64,000 nucleotides of DNA, from contig NZ_JAJLRA010000003.1 in the NCBI RefSeq assembly GCF_020991365.1, positions 124,001 through 188,000 of the forward strand. Direction: 5' to 3'. The notes beneath the pieces were generated by a model. It searched no databases. It saw only the letters and a list, made by a program, of their open reading frames with translations, and was not told the origin of the DNA. The first letter of the stretch is position 1, and the number at the start of each line of letters is the position of its first letter. A program made the position numbers and the translations under genes. Origin of the DNA: Streptacidiphilus sp. ASG 303. Lineage in GTDB: Bacteria; Actinomycetota; Actinomycetes; Streptomycetales; Streptomycetaceae. Shown here in pieces: positions 55,286-63,750 of the stretch.

Positions 55286-55305
55286 GCCCGCCGGATGACG
55301 GTACG

Positions 55306-55719
55306 TCAGGCTGCGGAGGGGGTGCGCAGGTTGGACTGCACCCAGGCGACCACGTCGCGGGTCGGGGTGCCCGGGGTGAAGATGTCGGCGACGCCCATGG
55401 CCTTGAGCTCGGGGATGTCGGCGTCCGGGATGATGCCGCCCGCGAAGACCTTGATGTCGGCGGCGTCCTGCTCCTTGAGGAGCGCCACCACCTTGGCGCA
55501 GAGCGTCATGTGGGCGCCCGAGAGGATCGACAGGCCGATGCCGTCGGCGTCCTCCTGGATCGCGGTGTCGACGATCTGCTCGGGCGTCTGGTGCAGGCCG
55601 GTGTAGATGACCTCCATGCCGGCGTCCCGCAGCGCGCGCGCGATGACCTTCGCCCCGCGGTCGTGGCCGTCGAGACCCGGCTTGGCGACCACCACGCGGA
55701 TCGGTCCGGACACTCCCAT
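55306..55719 (-). CDS. icmB: Cobalamin-binding small subunit of an acyl-CoA mutase
   Basis: A 137-residue stand-alone B12-binding domain, close to IcmB of Streptomyces isobutyryl-CoA mutase. D17-x-H19-x-x-G22 ([11 protein letters not shown]) supplies the His that replaces dimethylbenzimidazole on cobalt. [11 protein letters not shown] and GGIIPDADI complete the base-off B12 fold. It must pair with a large subunit; none is adjacent. Candidates are the methylmalonyl-type large subunit at 4.9 kb and an IcmA encoded elsewhere. Start ATG 55719, with AGGCAGGA just upstream. Confidence 0.9.
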   Translation of the reverse strand: MGVSGPIRVVVAKPGLDGHDRGAKVIARALRDAGMEVIYTGLHQTPEQIVDTAIQEDADGIGLSILSGAHMTLCAKVVALLKEQDAADIKVFAGGIIPDADIPELKAMGVADIFTPGTPTRDVVAWVQSNLRTPSAA

Positions 55720-56094
55720 TCCTGCCTCCAGGTCCTCACACGGCTCTGTTAACCGGCGATAACAACGCCTGGAGGGAGGGTAGCGCCACCTGTGCCGGAG
55801 TGCCGTTTCGCGGGGCGGGGGGAGGGGAAAATCACAACGGGACACAGACAGTCGCCGCGCACCCGCGCCCCGCCACGGCGTCCACCACGGGGCCGCCCGC
55901 CCCGGCCGAGGGGCAAGCGCGGTACGCAACGGGGAGCCGCACACCTCCACGCCTCCGCCCGCCGCGGGCGCGCTCCGGCCTGCCCGGGGCGCGGGCCCGC
56001 CGGTGCACGCGGGCGCACCGGCGGGGGGCGGACGCCCCCGGCCGGGCAGGGGAGGCGGTGCCGCCCCGCCGGCCCTTCGCCGCGGAGGTGGGGC
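55720..56094. other. Divergent region between icmB and the hydrolase gene
   Basis: An AT-richer patch GTTAACCGGCGATAAC (55749-55764) lies 30 nt upstream of icmB and is a likely promoter or operator. The rest is GC-rich and non-coding. Confidence 0.45.
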
Positions 56095-56922
56095 ATGAGC
56101 GCAGCGTTCCGCAGGGCCGCCGCCGCGGCCCGCACCGTGGGCGGCGAGGCGGCCGCGCTCGCCGGGCACCTGCTGCGCTACCCGGCGGGCATCCCCCAGG
56201 AGCGGTGGCAGGACGTCCCGCCCGCGGCCGGCGCCCCCGACGGCCCGACCGCGGCCCTGCACCCCTCCCCCGGCCCGGTGCTCCTCGTGCACGGCTTCAT
56301 CGACAACCGGTCCGTCTTCACCGCGCTGCGGCGCTCCCTGGAGCGGGACGGCGGCCACCGCGTGCACGCCCTCAACCACAGCCCGCTCACCGAGGACGTC
56401 CGGTCCGCCGCCGCCCTGCTCGGACGGCGCGTGGAGCAGGTGCGGCGGCTGCACGGCTGCGGCCGGATCGCCCTGGTCGGCCACAGCCTCGGCGGGCTGA
56501 TCGGCCGGTACTACGTGCAGCGGCTCGGCGGGGACGAGCACGTGCACTCCCTGGTGACGCTGGGCAGCCCCCACGGGGGGACGCTCGCCGCCCGGCTGCC
56601 CAGCCCGCTGCCGATCACCCGTCAACTGCGCCCGGACAGCGACCTGATCGCGGAGCTGCGGGAGCCGGCGCCCGGCTGCCGGACCCGGTTCGCGGCGTTC
56701 TGGAGCGACGCGGACCAGGTGATCCTGCCGTCCCGGTTCGCCCGTCTGGACCATCCGGACCTGGCCGCGGAGAACGTCCTGGTGCCCGGCGCCGGCCATC
56801 TGGCGCTGACCGTGCACGCCGACGTGGCGGCGGGCGTCGGACGGTTCCTGGAAGCACGGCTGACCTCAGACGACGGCTCCGTGCGCGCCGCCCCGCCGCC
56901 CCCGGACCGGCTCTCCGCCTGA
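56095..56922 (+). CDS. Alpha/beta-hydrolase (lipase/esterase family)
   Basis: A 275-residue serine hydrolase of the triacylglycerol-lipase type. The oxyanion segment LLVHGFIDN is at about residue 62; the nucleophile elbow GHSLGG with YYVQRLGG is at about 122-127. TLGSPHGGT follows, then DADQVILP (acid) and [12 protein letters not shown] (His). There is no Sec signal peptide; the N-terminus is basic and Ala-rich. Start ATG 56095 with GGAGGTGG upstream. The order icmB, hydrolase, M23 peptidase, pcrA is conserved in Streptomyces as I remember it. Confidence 0.88.
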   Translation: MSAAFRRAAAAARTVGGEAAALAGHLLRYPAGIPQERWQDVPPAAGAPDGPTAALHPSPGPVLLVHGFIDNRSVFTALRRSLERDGGHRVHALNHSPLTEDVRSAAALLGRRVEQVRRLHGCGRIALVGHSLGGLIGRYYVQRLGGDEHVHSLVTLGSPHGGTLAARLPSPLPITRQLRPDSDLIAELREPAPGCRTRFAAFWSDADQVILPSRFARLDHPDLAAENVLVPGAGHLALTVHADVAAGVGRFLEARLTSDDGSVRAAPPPPDRLSA

Positions 56923-56988
56923 CCGGGACGGCCCGCCGCGGGCGCGCCTCCGGGCGCCGCCCCGGGCCGGCGCCGCCACCAGGAAGCA

Positions 56989-57017
56989 TTGTCGCGGCCC
57001 GGCCTTCGGGATACAGT
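56989..57017 (+). promoter_or_regulatory. Promoter of the M23 peptidase gene
   Basis: TTGTCG (56989-56994), a 17-nt spacer and TACAGT (57012-57017) give a standard vegetative-type promoter, about 35-40 nt before the GTG start. Confidence 0.65.
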
Positions 57018-57057
57018 CGCCGCTGTTTCCTCTGCTGTCGAGGCGAAAGTTGAGCCG

Positions 57058-58716
57058 GTGGCGTACGAAGGCCATGGTGCCGGGGCTGTCTTCCCGCCCC
57101 CCGCAGCGCCGGAACCCTCGTACGACGGAGCCCTTCACGACGCGTCCGGCACCTGGTACGGCCACGGCGCCGCCGACCCGTCCGCCTCCTGGGCGGTCGG
57201 GGGCGGCTGGCACCAGGACACCGGCGCAGGCGTCCACCACGGCACCGGGGACTGGGGCACCGGCGGGGCCGCCGCGGACACCGCCTGGAACACCGCCGCC
57301 TTCACCTCCGCGGACACCACCGGGCAGTTCGGGGCCCAGGGCACCTGGACCACCGGGTACGGCGAGGGCGCGTACGGCGACGGCGGGTACGGCGGGAGCG
57401 GCTACGCCGGCACGGGGTACGGCTACGGGGCGCAGCACGCGGGGTACGGCGAGAGCGGTTACGCCGGCACGCCGTACGCCCACGTGCCCGCGCAGACCCG
57501 CCACGACGAGGCGCAGCCCTACGAGGGCGCGTACGGGACCGGCCCCGGCGACACCGGCTCCGAGGCGTACGCGGACGCGTACACCGCCGCGGGGCACGGG
57601 CAGGACGGCGGCGCCGGGTCCGGAGCAGACCGCCAGGACGGGCAGGACGGGGGGCCGGACGGCCACCCGTACGACGACGGCGGGACGTACGCGGCGTACG
57701 ACGCCACCGGGGGGTCCGGGGCGTACGACGCCCACGGGTCCTACGGGTACGGCGTCCACGACGACGCGGGGACGTACGGCGACGAGCCGGACGGCGCAGC
57801 CGACGCGCACGGCACCGGCACCGCCGGAACCCCCGGGGCCGACGCGTACGAGCAGGACGCGTACGAGGAGGACGGGCACGAGGAGGACGGGCACGGGGCC
57901 GACGGTCCGGACGGGCACGACGCCGCCCCCGCGGTGGCCGGGCCCGCGGGCGGCCGCGCCGCGGCACGCGCCGCGGCCCGCGGCGCCAGGGGCCGGACGC
58001 GGACGGCCCGCCGCTCCGCGCTGCTGACCATCGCCGTCCCCTCCGTCGCCGTGATGGGCGTGGCCGCCGCCGCGGCCGTCACCGTCAGCGTCCCCGACCA
58101 GGGGCACGCCCACGACTCGGCCGCGGACGCCACCGACGAGGCCCCGGCGGCCGCGTCGCCCAAGGTCGCGGCGGCCTCCTCCATGCTGGACAGCCAGCTC
58201 GCCGGCCTGCGCCGGAACGCGGACGACTTCGCCGGGCGGGTGAGCCGCGACCAGGCCCGCATCGACCTGAGGACGCGCCAGGCGGCGGAGCGGGCGCGCA
58301 AGGAGGCGATGCGCCCCAAGTACGTGATGCCGGTGGCCGTGCACGGCCTCTCCGCCACCTTCGGCATGGCCGGCGAGCACTGGGCGGCGCTGCACACCGG
58401 CATCGACTTCCCCGTGAGCTGGGGCACCAGTGTGCGGGCGGCGACCGACGGCACCGTGCGCACCCAGTGGAACCCGGCCTACGGCTACATGGCGATCGTC
58501 ACCTCCCCCAGCGGCACCGAGACCTGGTACTGCCACCTCAGCTCGTACCGGATCCGCTCCGGCAGCGTGAAGGCCGGCGACACCATCGCCTACTCCGGCA
58601 GCAGCGGCAACAGCACCGGCCCGCACCTGCACTTCGAGGTCCACCCCGGCGGCGAGGGAAGCCCCGCCGTGGACCCGCTCCCCTGGCTGCTCAGCCACGG
58701 GATCGACCCCCGCTGA
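57058..58716 (+). CDS. Membrane-anchored M23 metallopeptidase with long disordered N-terminus
   Basis: A 552-residue protein. Residues 1-290 are low-complexity Gly/Tyr/Asp/Ala (GYGESGYAGTPY, YEEDGHEEDGHGADG types). A basic stretch precedes one transmembrane helix around 325-345 (LTIAVPSVAVMGVAAAAAVTV). A coiled region 375-425 leads to the LytM/M23 domain with HTGIDFPVSWGTSV (zinc His and Asp) and GPHLHFEVH (HxH). The peptidase would face the cell wall and cut peptidoglycan cross-bridges. Start GTG 57058 is chosen because the promoter lies just before it; TTG 56989 overlaps the -35. Length is well above the family norm because of the N-terminus. Confidence 0.85.
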   Translation: MAYEGHGAGAVFPPPAAPEPSYDGALHDASGTWYGHGAADPSASWAVGGGWHQDTGAGVHHGTGDWGTGGAAADTAWNTAAFTSADTTGQFGAQGTWTTGYGEGAYGDGGYGGSGYAGTGYGYGAQHAGYGESGYAGTPYAHVPAQTRHDEAQPYEGAYGTGPGDTGSEAYADAYTAAGHGQDGGAGSGADRQDGQDGGPDGHPYDDGGTYAAYDATGGSGAYDAHGSYGYGVHDDAGTYGDEPDGAADAHGTGTAGTPGADAYEQDAYEEDGHEEDGHGADGPDGHDAAPAVAGPAGGRAAARAAARGARGRTRTARRSALLTIAVPSVAVMGVAAAAAVTVSVPDQGHAHDSAADATDEAPAAASPKVAAASSMLDSQLAGLRRNADDFAGRVSRDQARIDLRTRQAAERARKEAMRPKYVMPVAVHGLSATFGMAGEHWAALHTGIDFPVSWGTSVRAATDGTVRTQWNPAYGYMAIVTSPSGTETWYCHLSSYRIRSGSVKAGDTIAYSGSSGNSTGPHLHFEVHPGGEGSPAVDPLPWLLSHGIDPR

Positions 58717-58852
58717 GCTGACGCCCCGCCCGTCGCACCCGCCGGGAACGCCCGCCCGCGGCACCGCCGGCGTACGCGCCCCGGGGACGCGCCCCCGGGC
58801 GGCATCCGCCGCCGTCGCCGCCGGACCGCTCCCGCCGGTCCCCCGGACGCGG

Positions 58853-58902
58853 CCCGGAACGCGCCCCCGCCCGGAACGCGCCCCCGCCCGGAACGCGCCC
58901 CG
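58853..58902. repeat. 17-bp tandem repeat between the M23 and pcrA genes
   Basis: CCCGGAACGCGCCCCCG is present in two perfect copies and one partial copy, in the convergent intergenic region. Confidence 0.85.
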
Positions 58903-58981
58903 GCTCAGGGCGCTCCCCGGCCCGGAACGCGCCCGGTCCCGGGCGCCCGCCGCACCCGGGACCGGAGGACGCCGTCCGCCG

Positions 58982-61564
58982 TCAGAGCTTCTCGACCGGC
59001 GCGTAGCGCAGCAGCAGCCGCTTCCGCCCCGCCTCGCCGAAGTCGATCGTCGCCTGCGCCTTGTCGCCCGCGCCGGTCGCCTCGACCACCGTGCCCAGGC
59101 CGAAGGTGTCGTGGGTGACCCGGTCGCCCACGGCCAGCGCCACCACCTCCCGCTCCTGCACCCGGCGGGCCGACGTGCCCCAGCCCGCCCGGGGCCCGGC
59201 CGCCGTCGCGGCGGAGGACGACCGGGACGACGAGCCGCCGCGCGCCCCGCCGATCCCGCCCAGGATCCCCGTGGAGGGCGGCGGCGCGGCGGCGCCGGAC
59301 CGCTTCCACTCCAGCAGCGCGTCGGGGATCTCCTCCAGGAAGCGCGACGCCGGGTTGTACGACGGCTGGCCCCAGGCACTGCGCATGACGGACCGGGTGA
59401 GGTAGAGCCGCTCGCGGGCGCGGGTGAGGCCGACGTAGGCGAGCCGCCGCTCCTCCTCCAGCTCCTTGGCCTGGCCGAGGGCGCGCATGTGGGGGAAGAC
59501 GCCGTCCTCCATGCCGGTGAGGAAGACGACGGGGAACTCCAGCCCCTTGGCGGTGTGCAGGGTCATCAGCGTGATGACGCCCTGCGCCTCGCCCTCCTCC
59601 GTGTCCGGGATCTGGTCGGAGTCGGCGACGAGGGCGACCTGCTCCAGGAAGTCGGCGAGGGTGCCGCCCTCGTTCTCCTGCTCGAACTCCAGGGCCACCG
59701 CGGCGAGTTCCTGGAGGTTCTCGATCCGGGTCTCGTCCTGCGGGTCGGTGGACGCCTGCAGCTCGGCGAGGTAGCCGGTCTCCTCCAGGATCGCCTCCAG
59801 GACGGCGGCGGGCCCGGCGCCGCCCTCGGCGACGCCGCGCAGCCGGTCCATGAGGTCGTTGAACCGCTTCACCGCGTTGGCCGAGCGGGCGGCCATGCCG
59901 TACGCCTCGTCGACGCGGCGCAGCGCCTGGGCGAAGGAGATCCTCTCGCGCAGCGCCAGGGCCTCGATCATCGCCTCGGCGCGGTCGCCGATGCCGCGCT
60001 TGGGCACGTTGAGGATGCGGCGCAGCGGCACGGTGTCCTCGGGGTTGGCCAGCAGCCGCAGGTAGGCGAGGACGTCCCGGACCTCCCGGCGCTCGTAGAA
60101 GCGCACGCCGCCGACGACCTTGTAGGGCAGGCCGACGCGGATGAACACCTCCTCGAAGACGCGGGACTGGGCGTTGGTGCGGTAGAAGACGGCGACGTCG
60201 CCGGGCCGGGCGTCGCCGGCGTCGGTGAGCCGGTCGATCTCCTCGGCGACGAACTGGGCCTCCCCGTGCTCGTCGTCGGCGACGTAGCCGGTGATCCGGG
60301 CGCCGTCCTCGCCGGCCGTCCACAGGTTCTTGGGGCGGCGGTTGGTGTTGCGCTCGATGACGGCGTTGGCGGCGCTGAGGATGGTCTGGGTGGAGCGGTA
60401 GTTCTGCTCCAGCAGGATGGTGGCGGCGTCCGGGTAGTCCTCCTCGAACTGGAGGATGTTGCGGATGGTGGCGCCGCGGAAGGCGTAGATCGACTGGTCG
60501 GCGTCGCCGACGACGCACAGCTCGGCCGGGGGGACGGCGGCGAGGCCCTCCGCCGCCGGGTTGACGAGCTCGCCGTCCACGGTCCGCTTCGGCGCCTGGC
60601 CGACGGCGCCGCCGGTCAGCTCGCGCACCAGCATGTACTGGGCGTGGTTGGTGTCCTGGTACTCGTCGACGAGGATGTGCCGGAACCGCCGCCGGTAGTG
60701 CTCGGCGACGTCCGGGAACGCCTGGAGCAGGTGGACGGTGGTCATGATGATGTCGTCGAAGTCCAGCGCGTTGGCCTCGCGGAGCCGCCGCTGGTAGAGG
60801 GCGTAGGCCTCGGCCAGCTTGCGCTCCATGGGGTTGGCGGCGCGGTCGGCGTAGGCCTCCTCGTCGACGAGCTCGTTCTTGAGGTTGGAGACCTTCGCCG
60901 TGAACGACTTCGGCGGGTACTGCTTGGGGTCGAGGTCGAGGTCGCGGCAGACCAGGGCCATCAGGCGCTGGGAGTCGGCGGCGTCGTAGATGGAGAAGCT
61001 GGAGGTGAAGCCGAGCCGCTTGCTCTCCCGCCGCAGGATGCGCACGCAGGCGCTGTGGAAGGTGGAGACCCACATCGCCCTGGCCTGCGGGCCCACCAGC
61101 TGCTCGACGCGCTCGCGCATCTCGCCGGCGGCCTTGTTGGTGAAGGTGATCGCCAGGATCTCGCCGGGCCGCACGCCGCGGGCGGCCAGCAGGTGGGCGA
61201 TGCGGTGGGTGAGCACCCGGGTCTTGCCGGAGCCGGCGCCGGCCACGATGAGCAGCGGCGACCCGGAGTGGACGACGGCCTCGCGCTGCTGCGGGTTCAT
61301 GCCGTCGAGCAGCTGCGCGGGGTCGGCGACGGTGCGGGGCGCGCCGTTGCCGTGGTAGGCGTCGCGCTGCACCGGACCCGTGTAGTCGCGCTCGAAGAGG
61401 TCGGCGGGGATGTCCTCCTCGTAGGGCGCGAAGCCGTCCTCCTCCGGGTGGGGCGGCGGCTCGTCGCCCGCGAAGGCGGCGGGGAGGGCCGCGCCGGCCG
61501 GCCGGCGGGAGGCGGGGGGCCCGTCGAGGCCGGGGAGGGGGATGTCGTCAAAGAGGCTACTCAT
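58982..61564 (-). CDS. pcrA: ATP-dependent DNA helicase PcrA/UvrD
   Basis: An 860-residue superfamily-1A 3'-5' helicase for repair and replication restart. Motifs: GMNPQQREAV (Q motif), GAGSGKT (109-115), AITFTNKAAGEM, LVDEYQDTN, VGDADQSIYAFRGA, LEQNYRST, TLHTAKGLEFPVVF and AYVGLTRARERLY. The N-terminal 80 residues are an acidic, Pro-rich extension. The C-terminal 60 residues form a Tudor-like part (VGDRVTHDTFGLGTV). ATG 61564 has GGGAGGCG upstream and a TAGACT-like -10 nearby. Confidence 0.96.
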   Translation of the reverse strand: MSSLFDDIPLPGLDGPPASRRPAGAALPAAFAGDEPPPHPEEDGFAPYEEDIPADLFERDYTGPVQRDAYHGNGAPRTVADPAQLLDGMNPQQREAVVHSGSPLLIVAGAGSGKTRVLTHRIAHLLAARGVRPGEILAITFTNKAAGEMRERVEQLVGPQARAMWVSTFHSACVRILRRESKRLGFTSSFSIYDAADSQRLMALVCRDLDLDPKQYPPKSFTAKVSNLKNELVDEEAYADRAANPMERKLAEAYALYQRRLREANALDFDDIIMTTVHLLQAFPDVAEHYRRRFRHILVDEYQDTNHAQYMLVRELTGGAVGQAPKRTVDGELVNPAAEGLAAVPPAELCVVGDADQSIYAFRGATIRNILQFEEDYPDAATILLEQNYRSTQTILSAANAVIERNTNRRPKNLWTAGEDGARITGYVADDEHGEAQFVAEEIDRLTDAGDARPGDVAVFYRTNAQSRVFEEVFIRVGLPYKVVGGVRFYERREVRDVLAYLRLLANPEDTVPLRRILNVPKRGIGDRAEAMIEALALRERISFAQALRRVDEAYGMAARSANAVKRFNDLMDRLRGVAEGGAGPAAVLEAILEETGYLAELQASTDPQDETRIENLQELAAVALEFEQENEGGTLADFLEQVALVADSDQIPDTEEGEAQGVITLMTLHTAKGLEFPVVFLTGMEDGVFPHMRALGQAKELEEERRLAYVGLTRARERLYLTRSVMRSAWGQPSYNPASRFLEEIPDALLEWKRSGAAAPPPSTGILGGIGGARGGSSSRSSSAATAAGPRAGWGTSARRVQEREVVALAVGDRVTHDTFGLGTVVEATGAGDKAQATIDFGEAGRKRLLLRYAPVEKL

Positions 61565-61576
61565 CGCCTCCCGAGT

Positions 61577-62512
61577 CTATGACCTGCCCGTGGCGCCGGT
61601 CCGCCCCTCACCCGATCCCGGGCCGGCCCCCGTGCGGGCGCGCACCACCAGCTCGTGCAGCTCCCGGTGGCCGCCCTGCAGGCCGGGCAGGCGGCTGGCC
61701 TGCTCGGCCGCGGCCAGCTCCTCCTGCAGCGCCTCCGTGTCGGCGAGCAGCCGCTCGGGCGCGGGCGCGCCGGACAGCTCGCGCCTCAGCCCGTGCTCGG
61801 CGGCCGCCTTGGCGGCGACCAGCTCGGCCAGGTACGGCGGCGCCGAGGGCACCTCGGCGGCCAGCGTCGGCAGGTGGGCCTGCACCTCGCCGTTGCGCAT
61901 GAGGTGGATGCCGGTGAGCAGCGCCCGGAAGGTGTACAGCAGGGGCTTGAGCTCGTCGGTGCGGTCGAAGAGCCGCCACTGGGTGCGGGCGAAGCCGCGG
62001 TAGTGGTGGGCGTGGTGCCGGGTGAGGACGGCGGGGGCGAGGGCCGCCAGCTCGGCGTGGACGGGGGTGGTGCGCACGACGAGCGGCGACAGCAGCTGCT
62101 CCAGGACGTAGCCGTTGCGCCGCAGCATGAGCCGGGCGAACTTGGCCAGGTCGTGGGTGACCAGGTCCATCTCGACGCCGTCGCGCAGCCACATCCGGCT
62201 GAGGGTCTCGCGGGGCGTCTCCAGCCCGACCAGGTCCTCGACCGGCAGCAGGTGCGCCCCGCGCAGGTCGACGTCCGAGTCGGCGGACGGGAACCCGTAC
62301 AGGTGGGCGCCGGAGACGGAGGCGAAGACCAGGGGCTGCCCCACCTCCTGCGCCAGCACCTCGCTCAGCACGCCGCCGAGCTCCGGCACGCCGGCCGCCG
62401 CGAGGGCGTCCCGCGCGGCGGCCTGCGCCGGCGCCCGCTCCGCGGCCCGCTCCACGGCCCTCGCCGCCGCCTCTGCCGCGGCCCTCGCCGTGGCCACCCC
62501 GGCGCTCCTCAT
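61577..62512 (-). CDS. RlaP-like nucleotidyltransferase (second of a pair)
   Basis: A 311-residue predicted nucleotidyltransferase of COG3541/RlaP type. The N-terminal 60 residues are Ala/Arg-helical. The pol-beta-type motif is ASVSGAHLYGFPSADSDVDLRG with Asp80 and Asp82; VEMDLVTHDLAKFARLML supplies the third acidic position, and HHYRGFARTQW follows. The classical GS is altered to SG. ATG 62512 overlaps the stop of the upstream paralogue in ATGA. It lies just upstream of pcrA on the same strand (12-nt gap). Target unknown; RNA end-modification is inferred from RlaP. Confidence 0.78.
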   Translation of the reverse strand: MRSAGVATARAAAEAAARAVERAAERAPAQAAARDALAAAGVPELGGVLSEVLAQEVGQPLVFASVSGAHLYGFPSADSDVDLRGAHLLPVEDLVGLETPRETLSRMWLRDGVEMDLVTHDLAKFARLMLRRNGYVLEQLLSPLVVRTTPVHAELAALAPAVLTRHHAHHYRGFARTQWRLFDRTDELKPLLYTFRALLTGIHLMRNGEVQAHLPTLAAEVPSAPPYLAELVAAKAAAEHGLRRELSGAPAPERLLADTEALQEELAAAEQASRLPGLQGGHRELHELVVRARTGAGPGSGEGRTGATGRS

Positions 62513-63237
62513 GATGCACGCACCTTCCCGGCCGTCCCGCCGGCCGCGCTCCCGGCGTCCAGTGTCCGGCGCCGCACCGAGACCAGCCACTCCTCGACCC
62601 GGGCGGTGTCCGGCGCGTCGGGGAGCGGGCTGTCCGGCAGGGCCGCGTCGGCGCGCCGGACGAGCTCCGCGCGCCGGGCGAGGACGTCCTCCCAGGACAC
62701 CTCCCCGCGGGCGACGGCGAGCAGTCCCTCGCGGTCGGCGCCGACGTCCACCCGGAGTACCCCGGTCTCCAGCAGGCGGGCGCAGGACGCCAGGAGGCGC
62801 AGCAGGTGGAGGAGGTGCTTGCCCTTGGGCTCCCCGCCGCGGGCGCGCCGGGCCCCGGCCTTCGCGACCTGGCCGTCGGCGTAGCGGACGAAGGTGCGGT
62901 GGACCCGGCGCGAGAGGAAGGCGGGGGCGAGGGCGCGCAGCTCCTCGCCGAGCGGGGTGGTGCGCTCGACGAGCGGGGAGTGCAGCACCTCCAGGACGTT
63001 GGGGTTGCCCGCCAGCGCCAGGGTGCAGAACCGCTCGACCTCCCAGCTGAACTGCTCCGGCAGCGGGCCCTCGACGTGCGCGGGCGGCTTCTCCAGCCGC
63101 CACAGGAGGCCGGGGGGCGTGGCGTAGACGCCCCGGCGGTCGGTGTCGGAGTCCTCGGTGGCCAGGCCGAAGGCGCGCGAGCCGGCGACCACCGAGAGGA
63201 CGGTGTGGTCGGTGACCAGGTGCTCCCAGCGCTGCAT
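62509..63237 (-). CDS. RlaP-like nucleotidyltransferase (first of a pair)
   Basis: A 242-residue paralogue of the next gene. Its nucleotidyltransferase motif is VVAGSRAFGLATEDSDTDRRGVY (Gly19-Ser20, Asp31, Asp33). SWEVERFCTLALAGNPNVLEVLHSPLV and KGKHLLHLLRLL are typical of COG3541 proteins. Start ATG 63237. The two genes overlap by 4 nt and probably act together. Mobile minimal-nucleotidyltransferase antitoxins share the motif, but there is no HEPN partner. Confidence 0.82.
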   Translation of the reverse strand: MQRWEHLVTDHTVLSVVAGSRAFGLATEDSDTDRRGVYATPPGLLWRLEKPPAHVEGPLPEQFSWEVERFCTLALAGNPNVLEVLHSPLVERTTPLGEELRALAPAFLSRRVHRTFVRYADGQVAKAGARRARGGEPKGKHLLHLLRLLASCARLLETGVLRVDVGADREGLLAVARGEVSWEDVLARRAELVRRADAALPDSPLPDAPDTARVEEWLVSVRRRTLDAGSAAGGTAGKVRAS

Positions 63238-63330
63238 GGGGCCATCCTGGCCCGCGCGGTCCGGCCGGCGCGAGGGATTTGCCGGGGCGGGGCCGGACGT
63301 CGGCGGGCCGCCCCGGGCCCGGCGGGCGGC

Positions 63331-63684
63331 TCAGGTCCAGAGGGTGGCGATGAAGATGTTGAGCATCGTGAGGCCGCCGATCGCGCCGACGACGCCGGAG
63401 GACGCCTTCTCCTCGTCCCGGTTGACCCACACCAGCAGCAGGACCGCGACCAGGACGGCCAGCTTGGTCCCGATCTTGACCATGTTCGGGTGGTGGTGGT
63501 CGGCCTCGTTCAGCCCCACCAGCACCATGCCGGTGACCAGCATGGTCAGGGCGCCGTGCACCATCGCGGGCACCACCCGGGCGGTGCCGGCCCGCAGCGC
63601 CTTCATCTGGGTGAGGAACCCGCCGAGCAGGGCGGCGATGCCGATGATGTGCAGGGCCACGAAGAAGTTGATGAGGACGTCCAC
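63331..63684 (-). CDS. Small four-helix integral membrane protein
   Basis: A 117-residue protein with about four transmembrane helices (MDVLINFFVALHIIGIAALLGG; VVPAMVHGALTMLVTGMVLVG; KLAVLVAVLLLVWV; GLTMLNIFIATLW) and a His-rich loop EADHHHPNMVK. His residues in helix 1 (ALHI) and in the loop could bind heme or metal. Conserved in Streptomyces as a hypothetical membrane protein, as far as I recall. Start ATG 63684. Confidence 0.72.
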   Translation of the reverse strand: MDVLINFFVALHIIGIAALLGGFLTQMKALRAGTARVVPAMVHGALTMLVTGMVLVGLNEADHHHPNMVKIGTKLAVLVAVLLLVWVNRDEEKASSGVVGAIGGLTMLNIFIATLWT

Positions 63685-63750
63685 GCGGGCGATGCTACCC
63701 GCGCCCCCGCGGCGGCCCCGGGGCGCCCCCGGCCGCCGCGGGCGGCGGGG

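Noticed and set aside
51821-55606. A 1261-codon plus-strand open frame across the SWIM-family and DUF5691 genes
   Set aside because: It passes through three real genes in their wrong frames. Only its segment before the 26-bp duplication belongs to a gene.
61577-63237. MNT/HEPN toxin-antitoxin module
   Set aside because: Both proteins are nucleotidyltransferase-type and larger than MNT antitoxins; no HEPN protein is encoded next to them.
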